Below are positions 16,149 through 24,043 of a DNA stretch of 38,006 bases, one piece after another. This DNA is from Acidimicrobiaceae bacterium. Its GTDB lineage: Bacteria; Actinomycetota; Acidimicrobiia; Acidimicrobiales; UBA8592. The stretch is taken from the NCBI GenBank assembly GCA_002715405.1, contig PAZD01000015.1, positions 10,233 to 48,238 on the forward strand, read 5' to 3'. Every line of letters begins with the position of its first letter. Position 1 is the stretch's first letter. The translations under genes were made by a program, and so were the position numbers. Below the pieces are notes generated by a model. That model had not been told where the DNA came from. It was given only the letters and a program-made list of their open reading frames with translations, and did not search any database.

Positions 16149-18278
16149 ATGGAACGAGCCACTTCCCCCCTCACCTTGACTGACCTTGCTTCATTACCGA
16201 CATCTCGTTTGAAAGGAATTGGTGCAAAGAAAAAGGAGGCCCTCGCGTCTATAGGTATTCAAACAGTACTTGATGTTCTTTCCCATTATCCGCGTAGATA
16301 CATCGATAGAACTAAAGAAGCAAAGATAGGAACACTTCAGGTTGGAGAGGAAGGGATGGTCCTTGCTCAGATCCTTGATGTCGCCATCATCCGAACCAGA
16401 AATAGAAAGCAGATCGTTTCTATAGAAGTTACTGACGAAACTGGCTTCCTGAATATCACCTTTTTCAATCAACCATGGAGGGCGCGACAGATCAAAGAGG
16501 GAATGGAGGTAGTTATTTTTGGGAAGTTAGACATATATCGCGGTAAACCAAGGATGACTAACCCAGTTGTAGATTTTGTTGGAGATAAAACTGGGAAAAT
16601 AGTTCCTGTTTATCCCCAATCTGGTAAAGCGGGTTTATCAACATGGGAGTTGAGTGCATGGGTCTCAGATGCTTTGCAAAAGTCAAGCCTCAGAGGATTC
16701 GCTGAACCGTTACCTCCCGCTATTCGTGATGAGCACAATCTTGTAGATAGGGCCACAGCGTTTACTAACATCCACAATCCAGCATCGATGAAACAAATTA
16801 CAGAAGCTCGTAATCGGCTGGTCTTTGATGAACTCCTTCGAATTCAATTGTTGTTAGTAGCTAGAAAAAGAAGTTATGAAAGAACAAATCGAGGGATAGC
16901 CCACGCTTTCGAAGGAAAATATATTGAAGTACTTCTCAGTGCACTCCCATTTCGACCTACCAAAGCTCAATTGAGAGTGATAAACGAAGTCGTATCTGAT
17001 CTTCAATCGCAAATACCAATGCATCGACTGTTGCAAGGTGATGTAGGGGCAGGAAAAACTTTGGTAGCAGTAGCTGGGTTGCTTGGGGTCATTGAAGGGG
17101 GAAGGCAAGGGGTGGTTATGGCACCAACTGAAGTGCTTGCAGAACAGCATTATTTTGGGATCTCTGAGTTGTTAGCGTCCTTTAAAGTCCCTGACGATAC
17201 GACATTAATGGGAGAAAGAGACCTTCAAGTCGAATTATTAACAAGTCGATCGAATTCAGCAGACCGAAAGAGAATATTAAGCGGGTTATCTACAGGCCGA
17301 ATTGATTTAGTAATCGGGACCCATTCTCTAATCCAAGAAGCGGTAACCTTTTCAAATCTAGGTCTTTCGGTAATTGATGAGCAGCATAGGTTTGGTGTTG
17401 ATCAACGCGCAGCATTACGGGAAAAGGCATCTGAGGGGTCAATTCCCGATGTTCTTGTTATGACTGCAACACCGATACCAAGAACAGCTGCAATGACGGT
17501 GTATGGAGATCTAGATGTGTCAGTCCTAGATGAACTTCCCCCAGGTCGAACGCCTATAACGACAAAATGGGTTTCGTCAGATATTGATATTTGGGCGAAG
17601 GTCGGTAATCGAATTGGTGCAGGGGAACAAGCCTATGTTGTCTGTCCGCTTATCGATGAGAACGAGAAAATGCAAATAACCTCTGCCGAGAAAACATTTG
17701 AACGTCTTAAAGAAAATGAGTTAAGCGGAATGGAGGTTGGCCTTTTGCATGGCCGGCTAACTGGACAAGAGAAACGTGACATTATGAGCAGGTTCCGAAA
17801 TAAAAAAATTGATATTCTTGTTTCGACAACGGTTATTGAAGTGGGGGTAGATGTTCCCAATGCGACAGTAATGGTGATACTCGATGCTGACCGTTTTGGG
17901 ATCGCTCAGCTCCATCAACTTCGTGGAAGAGTTGGTCGAGGAGAAGCACACTCATGGTGTTATCTCGTCAGTGACTCAGAAACTCCTGATGCAGTTCAGA
18001 GGCTTTCAGCTCTAGAATCCTCAACAGATGGATTTGAACTAGCTGAAATTGACCTCGAGTTAAGAGGGGAAGGAACCATTATGGGGGTGACTCAAAAAGG
18101 AAGAAACGATTTGAAAATTGCATCTTTGCGGAGGGACAAAGAATGGGTACTACATGCTAGAAAAGTCGCCGTTCAACTTCTCGACTCTTCTCAAGGCATA
18201 GATGACAGTTCGCTTCTTGGTGAAGAAGTCGATCTATTTTTTGGACAGGACCAATCTGAATACCTCTTTAAATCATAA
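16149..18278 (+). CDS. recG: ATP-dependent DNA helicase RecG
   Basis: Double-strand DNA translocase that remodels stalled forks and Holliday junctions. The N-terminal wedge/OB domain (LKGIGAKKKEALASIGI, IDRTKEAKIGTL, VVIFGKLDIYRGKPRMTNP) is followed by the helicase core: GDVGAGKTLVA (Walker A, about 296), MAPTEVLAEQH, VIDEQHRFGV, TATPIPRT, and motif VI QLRGRVGRGEAHSWCYL. Its 709 residues compare with 693 in E. coli. TAAACC sits six bases before the ATG, a near match to the leaderless pattern. The 3' end faces the zinc-ribbon gene on the other strand. Confidence 0.97.
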   Translation: MERATSPLTLTDLASLPTSRLKGIGAKKKEALASIGIQTVLDVLSHYPRRYIDRTKEAKIGTLQVGEEGMVLAQILDVAIIRTRNRKQIVSIEVTDETGFLNITFFNQPWRARQIKEGMEVVIFGKLDIYRGKPRMTNPVVDFVGDKTGKIVPVYPQSGKAGLSTWELSAWVSDALQKSSLRGFAEPLPPAIRDEHNLVDRATAFTNIHNPASMKQITEARNRLVFDELLRIQLLLVARKRSYERTNRGIAHAFEGKYIEVLLSALPFRPTKAQLRVINEVVSDLQSQIPMHRLLQGDVGAGKTLVAVAGLLGVIEGGRQGVVMAPTEVLAEQHYFGISELLASFKVPDDTTLMGERDLQVELLTSRSNSADRKRILSGLSTGRIDLVIGTHSLIQEAVTFSNLGLSVIDEQHRFGVDQRAALREKASEGSIPDVLVMTATPIPRTAAMTVYGDLDVSVLDELPPGRTPITTKWVSSDIDIWAKVGNRIGAGEQAYVVCPLIDENEKMQITSAEKTFERLKENELSGMEVGLLHGRLTGQEKRDIMSRFRNKKIDILVSTTVIEVGVDVPNATVMVILDADRFGIAQLHQLRGRVGRGEAHSWCYLVSDSETPDAVQRLSALESSTDGFELAEIDLELRGEGTIMGVTQKGRNDLKIASLRRDKEWVLHARKVAVQLLDSSQGIDDSSLLGEEVDLFFGQDQSEYLFKS

Positions 18279-18309
18279 AGATTTCTGATATCCCAAAAGA
18301 GAATAGTTG

Positions 18310-18462
18310 TTATTCCTCAAGGACGATATCCCATCTGTCCCAACAATCTATGCACCTATAGAAAACAACCATTCCGGCCTTCCATCCATCTTCTGGCCGG
18401 TAACTTCCAAGTCGGCAACGACCACCACAATCTACACAAACGATTTCTTCTGGAACTTCCAT
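18310..18462 (-). CDS. 50-residue zinc-ribbon protein
   Basis: Too short for most gene callers but well supported. From an ATG preceded by AGGCGG, the reverse strand encodes 50 residues ending at a TAA. Two knuckles are obvious: CVDCGG near residues 9-14 and CIDCWDRW near 37-44, separated by a conserved-looking stretch (LGSYRPEDGWKAGMVV). An extra Cys lies at 16. This is a rubredoxin-like/ribbon layout expected to hold one zinc. It fills the gap between recG and rsmD, convergent to recG and divergent from rsmD. Function unknown. Confidence 0.75.
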   Translation of the reverse strand: MEVPEEIVCVDCGGRCRLGSYRPEDGWKAGMVVFYRCIDCWDRWDIVLEE

Positions 18463-18499
18463 TGCCGCCTACTTCGTACTCATACTATTGTTGCGCATC

Positions 18500-19030
18500 A
18501 TGCGCATCGTATCTGGCATCGCAAAGGGAAGAAAGATTCTCTCTCCTCTCGCACAAGATGTCCGTCCTACAAAGGATCGAGTCCGAGAAGCGATATTTAA
18601 TTCTCTGAAAAGTTTCGAACTGATTGACGGACGTCACTTCGTTGATCTGTTTGCAGGATCTGGCGCACTAGGAATTGAGGCATTGTCACGCGGAGCAGAG
18701 AGAGTAACCTTCGTCGACCATCAAAAAGCATGCATTGATATCATTCGGACAAATGTTGAAAATTTAGGTTTTGGAGAATTGGCGGAGGTACGTCATGCAG
18801 ATTATCTTCAAGAGCTTCAAAATGTATCCAAGGGGGATGTCGTCCTTCTCGACCCTCCTTATGACTTTGGTGACTGGGAACTTCTTCTAGGGTCAATAAA
18901 ATCCGAAACCGTGGTGATCGAGTCCAATCAAGAAATTGTCCTTTCAGGAGAATGGAAACAGATTAAGTCAAAAAGGTATGGTTCAACTTTTGTAGTTATT
19001 GCAGTGCAAGTGGAGTTGGAAGATCTGTAA
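18500..19030 (+). CDS. rsmD: 16S rRNA (guanine(966)-N2)-methyltransferase
   Basis: Methylates G966 of 16S rRNA (E. coli numbering) during 30S assembly, using SAM. The Rossmann fold shows MRIVSGIAKGRKI at the start, PTKDRVREAIFNSL, FVDLFAGSGALGIEALSRGA (SAM loop) and the catalytic LLDPPYDFG. Length 176 is near the family's norm. The frame is open from a TTG at 18488, but family members begin MRI(I/V)SG, so the ATG at 18500 is chosen. TACTAT at 18483-18488 is a possible -10 element, giving a leader of only a few bases. Confidence 0.94.
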   Translation: MRIVSGIAKGRKILSPLAQDVRPTKDRVREAIFNSLKSFELIDGRHFVDLFAGSGALGIEALSRGAERVTFVDHQKACIDIIRTNVENLGFGELAEVRHADYLQELQNVSKGDVVLLDPPYDFGDWELLLGSIKSETVVIESNQEIVLSGEWKQIKSKRYGSTFVVIAVQVELEDL

Positions 19031-19052
19031 AAAAATCAGAAATTTAGCCAAC

Positions 19053-19068
19053 TGTTGCCAATGCAACA
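19053..19068. repeat. Small perfect hairpin between rsmD and coaD
   Basis: TGTTGC, a four-base loop CAAT, then GCAACA. It lies 22 bases after the rsmD stop; no T-run follows. Confidence 0.35.
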
Positions 19069-19079
19069 CTTGAGAAGAC

Positions 19080-19106
19080 AGGCTTCCAGCGTTCACTTTG
19101 AAGCCT
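19080..19106 (+). terminator. Candidate terminator hairpin after rsmD
   Basis: AGGCTTC (19080-19086) pairs with GAAGCCT (19100-19106) around a 13-base loop, followed by TTCG. The T-tract is short, so efficiency would be low. It separates rsmD from the apparent coaD promoter. Confidence 0.3.
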
Positions 19107-19132
19107 TTCGAAGCGTTACTGAAATACTCGGT

Positions 19133-19138
19133 TAGAAT
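19133..19138 (+). promoter_or_regulatory. Putative -10 element of leaderless coaD
   Basis: TAGAAT followed by six bases (GATCGT) and the coaD ATG; no Shine-Dalgarno is present. Confidence 0.55.
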
Positions 19139-19144
19139 GATCGT

Positions 19145-19612
19145 ATGGCGATAGCAATGTATCCCGGTTCCTTTGACCCGCTTCACCATGGCCATGTTCA
19201 TGTCGTAGAAGTGGCATCTCAGATATTTGAGAAGGTCTACGTGGCTGCTATGTACAATCCGGCAAAAGAAGGGTTTCTTCCACTTGAGAAGAGGGAAAAC
19301 CTTTTAGAAATGTGTTTCTCGCACCTCGACAACGTATCGACTATGAGTTCCTCAGGTTTAGTTGTAGAAGCTGCTCAAAATGTTTCTGCTTCTCACCTCG
19401 TAAAAGGTATTCGAGGTCCAGCAGATCTAGAGAATGAAATACAGATGGCCCAAACCAACAAAACAGTTTCTGGGGTCCAGACCTTATTTATCCCTGCTGA
19501 TCCACAACACTCGTTTCTTTCGAGTAGGTTTATTCGCGAGATTGCATCGCAAGGGGGGGACATTACAAGCTTGGTTCCAACAGCGGTTGCAGATTATTTG
19601 TCCGGAGGGTAA
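19145..19612 (+). CDS. coaD: Phosphopantetheine adenylyltransferase
   Basis: Penultimate step of coenzyme A synthesis: adenylates 4'-phosphopantetheine to dephospho-CoA. The nucleotidyltransferase start MYPGSFDPLHHGHVHVVEVA holds the HxGH catalytic pair; most CoaD proteins have TNGH, here it is HHGH. VKGIRGPADLENEIQMAQTN and FLSSRFIREIASQGGDI (the ATP-binding SSxxIRE motif) confirm CoaD. Length 155 is standard. The next gene starts five bases after the stop, so coaD leads an operon with the sepIVA-like gene and yceD. Confidence 0.95.
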   Translation: MAIAMYPGSFDPLHHGHVHVVEVASQIFEKVYVAAMYNPAKEGFLPLEKRENLLEMCFSHLDNVSTMSSSGLVVEAAQNVSASHLVKGIRGPADLENEIQMAQTNKTVSGVQTLFIPADPQHSFLSSRFIREIASQGGDITSLVPTAVADYLSGG

Positions 19613-19617
19613 GACAA

Positions 19618-20235
19618 ATGAGTGATCCTAATGAACCAAATGTCGATGCTGAAGATGTTTTTGAACCCGTTACCCCATACGAAACTCCTGAGGTGGAGAG
19701 ACTTCTTCAAACTCTGATAGATCTCGTCGAAGCAGCTCGACCAGTTCCTCTTTCGGCTTCCTCGATGATAAATAAAGATGAAGTATCGGACATCCTAAAA
19801 GATATTTCTTTGCGACTGCCGGATGAAATTCGAGCGGCAAGATGGCTATTGAAACAAAGAGAAGACTTCCTAGCACGGACCCAAAGAGAGGGTGATGAAC
19901 TTATGGACCTAGCTCGAGCAAGAGCTGGCCAGATGGTTCAAAGGTCTGAAGTCGTCAAAGCAGCAGAAGTGCACGCACGACGCGTTGTTGAAGCAGCCGA
20001 AGATGAAGCTAGGCGATTGAAATTAGAAACTGAAGATTTCTGCGATCAGAGACTTGCAAGTTTTGAAGCTCTTCTAAATAAGACCATTCGAGTAGTCGCA
20101 GACGGAAGGGTTCGTTTACAGGGAGACCCTTTGGCAGACCTTACCTCCGCTCATCAGCCACAAGAACCCCCTGAACGTAATAGCGGACCAAATTTGTACG
20201 ATCAGGATGAAAGTGACAGTAGCCCCCAACTCTGA
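19618..20235 (+). CDS. sepIVA: SepIVA-like DivIVA-family septation/cell-envelope coiled-coil protein
   Basis: In mycobacteria SepIVA (Rv2927c) is a septal and intracellular-membrane-associated factor encoded next to yceD. The 205 residues match it at both ends. The N-terminal part has LIDLVEAARPVPLSAS followed by NKDEVSDILKDISLRLPDEIRAAR. The C-terminal part has RSEVVKAAEVHARRVVEAAEDEARRL then FCDQRLASFEALLNKTIRVVADGR, all highly helical. The central coiled coil is shorter than in the roughly 245-residue mycobacterial protein. The last ~35 residues are Pro/Asp/Ser-rich and probably disordered. Synteny with yceD, rpmF and rnc supports orthology. Its 3' end overlaps yceD by 29 bases. Confidence 0.82.
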   Translation: MSDPNEPNVDAEDVFEPVTPYETPEVERLLQTLIDLVEAARPVPLSASSMINKDEVSDILKDISLRLPDEIRAARWLLKQREDFLARTQREGDELMDLARARAGQMVQRSEVVKAAEVHARRVVEAAEDEARRLKLETEDFCDQRLASFEALLNKTIRVVADGRVRLQGDPLADLTSAHQPQEPPERNSGPNLYDQDESDSSPQL

Positions 20236-20749
20236 CTCACCTCTATGCTTAGATCTCCCGAAACTATTTCAAAAAACGGGGAGTGTGGCTCTAGCCGTTA
20301 ACTGGGATTTAGGTGATCTATCTACGAGCTATTCTCAAGCTCAACATCTAGGTGGTGAAATTAATGCTGAGACATCGGGAGAAAAAATAGTAATAACGGG
20401 AAAGCTCTCACTCGCATGGGAGGGGCCATGTCGAAGATGCCTCGAAATAACTGAAGGAGTCTCTGGCCTTCATATTTCAGAAATCTATGAAAAAAATGCA
20501 ACAGAGGGCGAGACGTTCGAGATTCCATCAACACAAACACTCGATCTGAAACCGATGTTGTATGAACAGGTCCTTCTTTCGTTGCCCTTGACTCCGCTTT
20601 GTTCTTCTGATTGTAAGGGCCCAATGCCAGAAGAATATCCAGCTAGCGCCATTAATGAGAGCGATGATGATGCCAATTCAGAAGATAGAATAGACCCGAG
20701 GTGGGAAGTTCTGGGCACTATGACATTTGACGAAAAGGAAGAAAACTAA
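20207..20749 (+). CDS. yceD: YceD/DUF177 protein (23S rRNA accumulation protein family)
   Basis: DUF177 members are encoded next to rpmF across bacteria and are linked to 23S rRNA metabolism. The 180-residue product has the family's LSLAWEGPCRRCLE centre, LDLKPMLYEQVLLSLPLTPLC, SSDCKG, and the near-terminal DPRWEVL motif; the four cysteines (two CxxC/CxxxC groups) could hold a metal. An acidic, low-complexity insert (NESDDDANSEDR) precedes DPRW. The ATG lies within the previous gene (29-base overlap) with only a weak AGG in front, so coupled translation is likely. Confidence 0.88.
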   Translation: MKVTVAPNSDSPLCLDLPKLFQKTGSVALAVNWDLGDLSTSYSQAQHLGGEINAETSGEKIVITGKLSLAWEGPCRRCLEITEGVSGLHISEIYEKNATEGETFEIPSTQTLDLKPMLYEQVLLSLPLTPLCSSDCKGPMPEEYPASAINESDDDANSEDRIDPRWEVLGTMTFDEKEEN

Positions 20750-20757
20750 AGAAACTG

Positions 20758-20801
20758 GCGTCTCATTGCTCCAAGAGATGAGAACATTCTCCAATTGACG
20801 C
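20758..20801 (+). promoter_or_regulatory. Possible structured leader of rpmF
   Basis: TCTCAT (20761-20766) pairs with ATGAGA (20778-20783), and flanking GCG/CGC bases (20758-20760, 20799-20801) could close a longer stem. It lies in the 89-base gap before rpmF. TAAATT at 20824-20829 could be a -10 element nine bases from the rpmF ATG. Confidence 0.25.
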
Positions 20802-20838
20802 AACGGTTCGCTAATTTCTTCTGTAAATTGGACATACT

Positions 20839-21018
20839 ATGGCAGTTCCAAAAAAGAAAACATCGAAGTCGAAAACCAGAAGCCGGCGAAGCTCGGCTTG
20901 GAAGCTATCTGCATCCACTCTGAATAAATGCCCTCGATGTGGGTCAGCGCGCCGACCTCATCATGTATGCGGTAATTGTGGATGGTATAACGGGCGAGAA
21001 GCCATAGAAGTTTCCTAG
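20839..21018 (+). CDS. rpmF: 50S ribosomal protein L32
   Basis: Structural component of the large ribosomal subunit. The short 59-residue frame begins MAVPKKKTSKSKTRSRRS, the L32 signature, and carries a zinc-binding ribbon CPRCGSARRPHHVCGNCG (C+ type, four cysteines), then WYNGREAIEV. Its place between yceD and plsX is the usual one. The plsX start is 18 bases after its stop. Confidence 0.97.
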   Translation: MAVPKKKTSKSKTRSRRSSAWKLSASTLNKCPRCGSARRPHHVCGNCGWYNGREAIEVS

Positions 21019-21024
21019 GAACAG

Positions 21025-21030
21025 TAAAGT
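21025..21030 (+). promoter_or_regulatory. Putative -10 element of plsX
   Basis: TAAAGT followed by six bases (TCTCGC) and the plsX ATG. It lies in the gap after rpmF, so plsX may have its own leaderless transcript within the cluster. Confidence 0.45.
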
Positions 21031-21036
21031 TCTCGC

Positions 21037-22035
21037 ATGGACCAAAATGCATTACCAGTAGCAGTAGATGCGATGGGTGGTGACAATGCACCGCATGAAA
21101 TAATCAAAGGAGCTGAACTCGCAATAGATGCTGGTATCCCGGTGATGCTTGTCGGCACTCCTGAGGCGCTATCCGAAGTTGACAATATCCCTGTTAGGTA
21201 CGCCTCAGAAGTCATAGGGATGGGAGAAGATCCTGCAACCTCTGTTCGCAAGAAAAAAGATTCCTCCCTAGTCCGATCTGCTGAAGCTGTTCGAGATGGT
21301 GATGCCATAGCGATGATCAGCGCTGGTAACACAGGAGCGATAATGGCTTCAGCATTATTGAAGATAGGGAGAATACGGGGCGTTTCACGTCCTGCAGTCG
21401 CTACACCAATTCCTGTTCCTGGTGGGGGAAAGCCAAACATCCTCTTAGATTCTGGAGCGAATGCCGAATGTAACCCAGAATGGCTGGTCCAGTTTGCTGA
21501 GATGGGTGCCGTATATGCAAGGGATAGGTTCGATATTAAGAAACCGAGAATAGGTTTGCTCTCAATCGGGGAAGAGCCAGGGAAAGGTTCTCCGTTGGTA
21601 AAAGATGCATACGGACTTCTGAGTGACCCGAGTTGGCAGGAACGATGTGCCGGAGAGTTTGTAGGTAATGTTGAGGGAAGAGACCTCATGAGTCAAGATG
21701 TTGATGTAATTGTTACCGACGGATTTACCGGAAATGTTGCATTAAAGACTGTTGAAGGGACTGCGAAATCTATCGTTGGGGCCCTATTGGAAGTATTCTC
21801 CTCTTCAGCGGAAGCTCAAGAAGGTGTTAAATTGCTCACCCCAGCGCTTCTTCCACTTTACGAAACACTTGACCCTGAATCTGTAGGAGGAGCAATACTG
21901 CTTGGAATCAAAGGAGTTTCTATGGTTAGCCATGGCTCCTCAAAAGCGAAAGCAATCTTTAATGCAATTTCAACAGCGTTTGAGCTTTCTTCAGATGAGC
22001 ATGTTCAACATTTGGAACAAGTAATCAAACAATAG
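21037..22035 (+). CDS. plsX: Phosphate acyltransferase PlsX
   Basis: Makes acyl-phosphate from acyl-ACP for phosphatidic acid synthesis via PlsY; soluble, peripheral at the membrane. The start PVAVDAMGGDNAPHEIIKGA is diagnostic. AMISAGNTGAIMASALLKIGRI, LLDSGANAECNPEWLVQFA, IGLLSIGEEPGKGSPLV and FTGNVALKTVEGTAKSI follow in family order over 332 residues. Sits directly before acpP, which supplies its carrier substrate. Confidence 0.97.
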   Translation: MDQNALPVAVDAMGGDNAPHEIIKGAELAIDAGIPVMLVGTPEALSEVDNIPVRYASEVIGMGEDPATSVRKKKDSSLVRSAEAVRDGDAIAMISAGNTGAIMASALLKIGRIRGVSRPAVATPIPVPGGGKPNILLDSGANAECNPEWLVQFAEMGAVYARDRFDIKKPRIGLLSIGEEPGKGSPLVKDAYGLLSDPSWQERCAGEFVGNVEGRDLMSQDVDVIVTDGFTGNVALKTVEGTAKSIVGALLEVFSSSAEAQEGVKLLTPALLPLYETLDPESVGGAILLGIKGVSMVSHGSSKAKAIFNAISTAFELSSDEHVQHLEQVIKQ

Positions 22036-22112
22036 AAATTTCTTAATCGGAGCACTCCACGAAACAAGATCTATCGCTAGAATCAACTCTAATCTGAGAT
22101 CGGAGTGCAACT

Positions 22113-22403
22113 ATGCCAGCAGAAACACATATGCAAGGAGGCCCATTGGGCCGCGATGAGATATTGAAGCTAGTCACTGACCGACTCGCAGAGATCCTTG
22201 AGGTTGATCCTACCTCCATTAACGAAAGTGATTCTTTCCGAGAAGACCTTGACGCAGACTCCCTTGCCTTAATCGAATTAATTGAAGCGATCGAAGAAGA
22301 ACTTTCTGACCGATCCATCGATTTTAGGATTGATGACGAAGATCTTGAAGATTTAAAGAGCGTCCGAGACGCTGTTGATTATGTCAACTTGCGGTTAGGT
22401 TGA
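22113..22403 (+). CDS. acpP: Acyl carrier protein
   Basis: Carries growing acyl chains on a 4'-phosphopantetheine arm. The attachment Ser50 lies in EDLDADSLALIELIEAIEEE, with the acidic helix II typical of ACP. The 96-residue product is longer than the ~80 norm because of an N-terminal extension (MPAETHMQGGPLG). GGAGTG lies eight bases before the ATG. DSLA replaces the common DSLD after the serine. The neighbours plsX and rnc are standard. Confidence 0.92.
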   Translation: MPAETHMQGGPLGRDEILKLVTDRLAEILEVDPTSINESDSFREDLDADSLALIELIEAIEEELSDRSIDFRIDDEDLEDLKSVRDAVDYVNLRLG

Positions 22404-22410
22404 AGCTAAT

Positions 22411-23124
22411 TTGCCGCTCGATGAGTTAGAGAAATTATCCGCCCACCTAGGATACCGATTCGCAAATGCGGAGTTGTTGCAGGCGGCCTTAACGCACAGT
22501 TCATGGTGTGCGGAAAACAAAGGTACTGTCTCAAACGAACGTTTAGAATTTTTGGGTGATGCTGTGCTCGGGATGGCAGTAACACGACATATCTATGACC
22601 AATACCCAGAATTGTCAGAAGGCAAACTCAGCCAATTACGCGCACTAGTAGTCAGTTCTGGGAGCCTTTCTCAGTTAGCTGAGGAATTGGGTGTTGGATC
22701 CAATCTTCTTTTGGGAAAGGGGCAAATTACGCCTGATGAAGCTATACCCCCATCGATACTTGAAGATGCAATGGAAGCGATCATAGGGGCAGTCTTTCTA
22801 GATGGGGGTTGGGAAGAGTCTGCTTCACTTGTCGTTCGGTTACTAGGAGATCAAATCGAAACAAATTCGAGACGAAATAACGAAGATTTCAAAAGCCGTT
22901 TGCAAGCTTTAGCTGGGCAGAGGTTTTCAGCTGCACCAGAGTATTTAATTACCAGTGAAGGCCCAGCTCACGAGAAACGATTTTTTGTAGATGTTTCGAT
23001 CAACGGAAAAACTCTTGGCCATGGTGAAGGAAGAAGCAAAAAAGAGGCTATGCAATTCGCCGCCGAACAAGCGTTGGGACACTTCATGGATGAAGAGCAA
23101 CTCAACAACGATATGATGCGGTAA
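22411..23124 (+). CDS. rnc: Ribonuclease III
   Basis: Double-strand-specific endoribonuclease processing rRNA precursors and structured mRNAs. The signature NERLEFLGDAVLG (42-54) and the second acidic site LEDAMEAIIGAVFLDGGW carry the metal ligands; residues from about 160 form the dsRNA-binding domain (FKSRLQALAGQRF, SKKEAMQFAAEQAL). Length 237 is normal. The start is TTG seven bases after the acpP stop; TAGGTT lies nine bases before it. Next gene is the mutM homologue, as in other actinobacteria. Confidence 0.95.
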   Translation: MPLDELEKLSAHLGYRFANAELLQAALTHSSWCAENKGTVSNERLEFLGDAVLGMAVTRHIYDQYPELSEGKLSQLRALVVSSGSLSQLAEELGVGSNLLLGKGQITPDEAIPPSILEDAMEAIIGAVFLDGGWEESASLVVRLLGDQIETNSRRNNEDFKSRLQALAGQRFSAAPEYLITSEGPAHEKRFFVDVSINGKTLGHGEGRSKKEAMQFAAEQALGHFMDEEQLNNDMMR

Positions 23125-23146
23125 TTAAACATTCCAAAAGGAAATA

Positions 23147-23983
23147 ATGATCGAACTTCCTGAAGTTGAAACTATTCGAAGAGACCTAGACAGGGATTGT
23201 GTAGGAAAAAAAGTTAAGAATATCGAGGTGAAAATAGCTCGAATTGCCGGTGGATCAGCCAATAAATCTTCGATCGAAAAAAGCTTTGATCAGGAAAAGG
23301 TCATCTCAGTCCGGAGAATTGGCATGTTGACCTGCTTTGATTTCTCAAATGAATTGAGTTTACTTTTTGGTCTTGGTACGGGTGGGCAAATGCTGAGAGT
23401 TCCAAACAAGGAAGAGACAAACTCCCGAACAGGTGTAATAGTCTCATTTACTCAACAAGGCCAGCTTAGGCTTATCGATAATAATGCCGATGCAAACATC
23501 TCATGCCATGAAACAGAAAACATATTAGAGGATCGACCGGAACTTTTAGAATTGGGCATAGACCCAATCGAGAATCCCGTGACCTGGGGTGAATTTGCTT
23601 ACCGCTTGCACTCACACAAACTTAAACTTAAAACGCTTTTGACAGATCAGACGTTCCTTATTGGGATAGGGCCGATGTATGCCGATGAAATCCTATTCGA
23701 AGCTGGACTTCGTTATGACAGGTTCTCAGACTCCTTGACTACGAACGAAGTCCGACGACTCTGGCAAGCCATGGTTCAGACTCTTTACGATGCGGTGAAA
23801 TATGGAGGTTCCAGCATCGAGGGAAGTTTCTTTGTCGGAATAAACGGGCAGGAAGGCTCATATCAAGACCACCATTCTGTCTATGGAAAGCATGGTGAAT
23901 TAAGTCCACGATCTAGAAAACCTATCGCCAGATCAAAATTTGGCGGTGAGTGGACTTACTATTGTGAGCAGAGTCAGGTCTGA
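23147..23983 (+). CDS. mutM: MutM/Fpg-fold protein lacking catalytic and zinc-finger residues (probable pseudo-glycosylase)
   Basis: By position (rnc-mutM-smc) and fold this is the Fpg/MutM orthologue: ELPEVETIRRDL at the start, RPELLELGIDP, the H2TH region IGIGPMYADEILFEAGLR and the C-terminal VYGKHGE. Yet the residues that make Fpg work are changed. Position 2 is Ile, not the Pro whose amine forms the Schiff base. RRGK is RRIGM (Met60 for the beta-turn Lys). GIGN is GIGP (Pro176 for the DNA-binding Asn). Three of four zinc cysteines are Ser (253, 256, 276; Cys273 remains), and the finger Arg is replaced (FGGEWTYY). The frame is intact over 278 residues with AAAGGA before the ATG, so it is a maintained gene. 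It may bind DNA without cutting. Confidence 0.85.
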   Translation: MIELPEVETIRRDLDRDCVGKKVKNIEVKIARIAGGSANKSSIEKSFDQEKVISVRRIGMLTCFDFSNELSLLFGLGTGGQMLRVPNKEETNSRTGVIVSFTQQGQLRLIDNNADANISCHETENILEDRPELLELGIDPIENPVTWGEFAYRLHSHKLKLKTLLTDQTFLIGIGPMYADEILFEAGLRYDRFSDSLTTNEVRRLWQAMVQTLYDAVKYGGSSIEGSFFVGINGQEGSYQDHHSVYGKHGELSPRSRKPIARSKFGGEWTYYCEQSQV

Positions 23984-24031
23984 TTTAGGAAAAAATAAAG
24001 TTACAAACGTGTAATTTGTTGCTGAAGCGAC

Positions 24032-24037
24032 TATGTT
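24032..24037 (+). promoter_or_regulatory. Putative -10 element of leaderless smc
   Basis: TATGTT followed by six bases (CGCCCT) and the GTG start of smc. No Shine-Dalgarno is seen. Confidence 0.5.
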
Positions 24038-24043
24038 CGCCCT

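Noticed and set aside
18307..18600. Forward frame of 97 codons overlapping the start of rsmD
   Set aside because: It covers the well-supported zinc-ribbon gene on the other strand and the rsmD start; His/Thr/Ser-rich composition looks like a shadow.
21015..21689. Long reverse-strand open frame of 224 codons opposite plsX
   Set aside because: It lies wholly antisense to a certain gene, has Ser/Pro/Ile-rich composition typical of a reverse-complement shadow and no recognisable motif.
23147..23983. mutM as a frameshifted pseudogene
   Set aside because: The frame is continuous over the full family length with a good ribosome site and conserved fold motifs; the losses are point replacements at functional sites rather than truncation.
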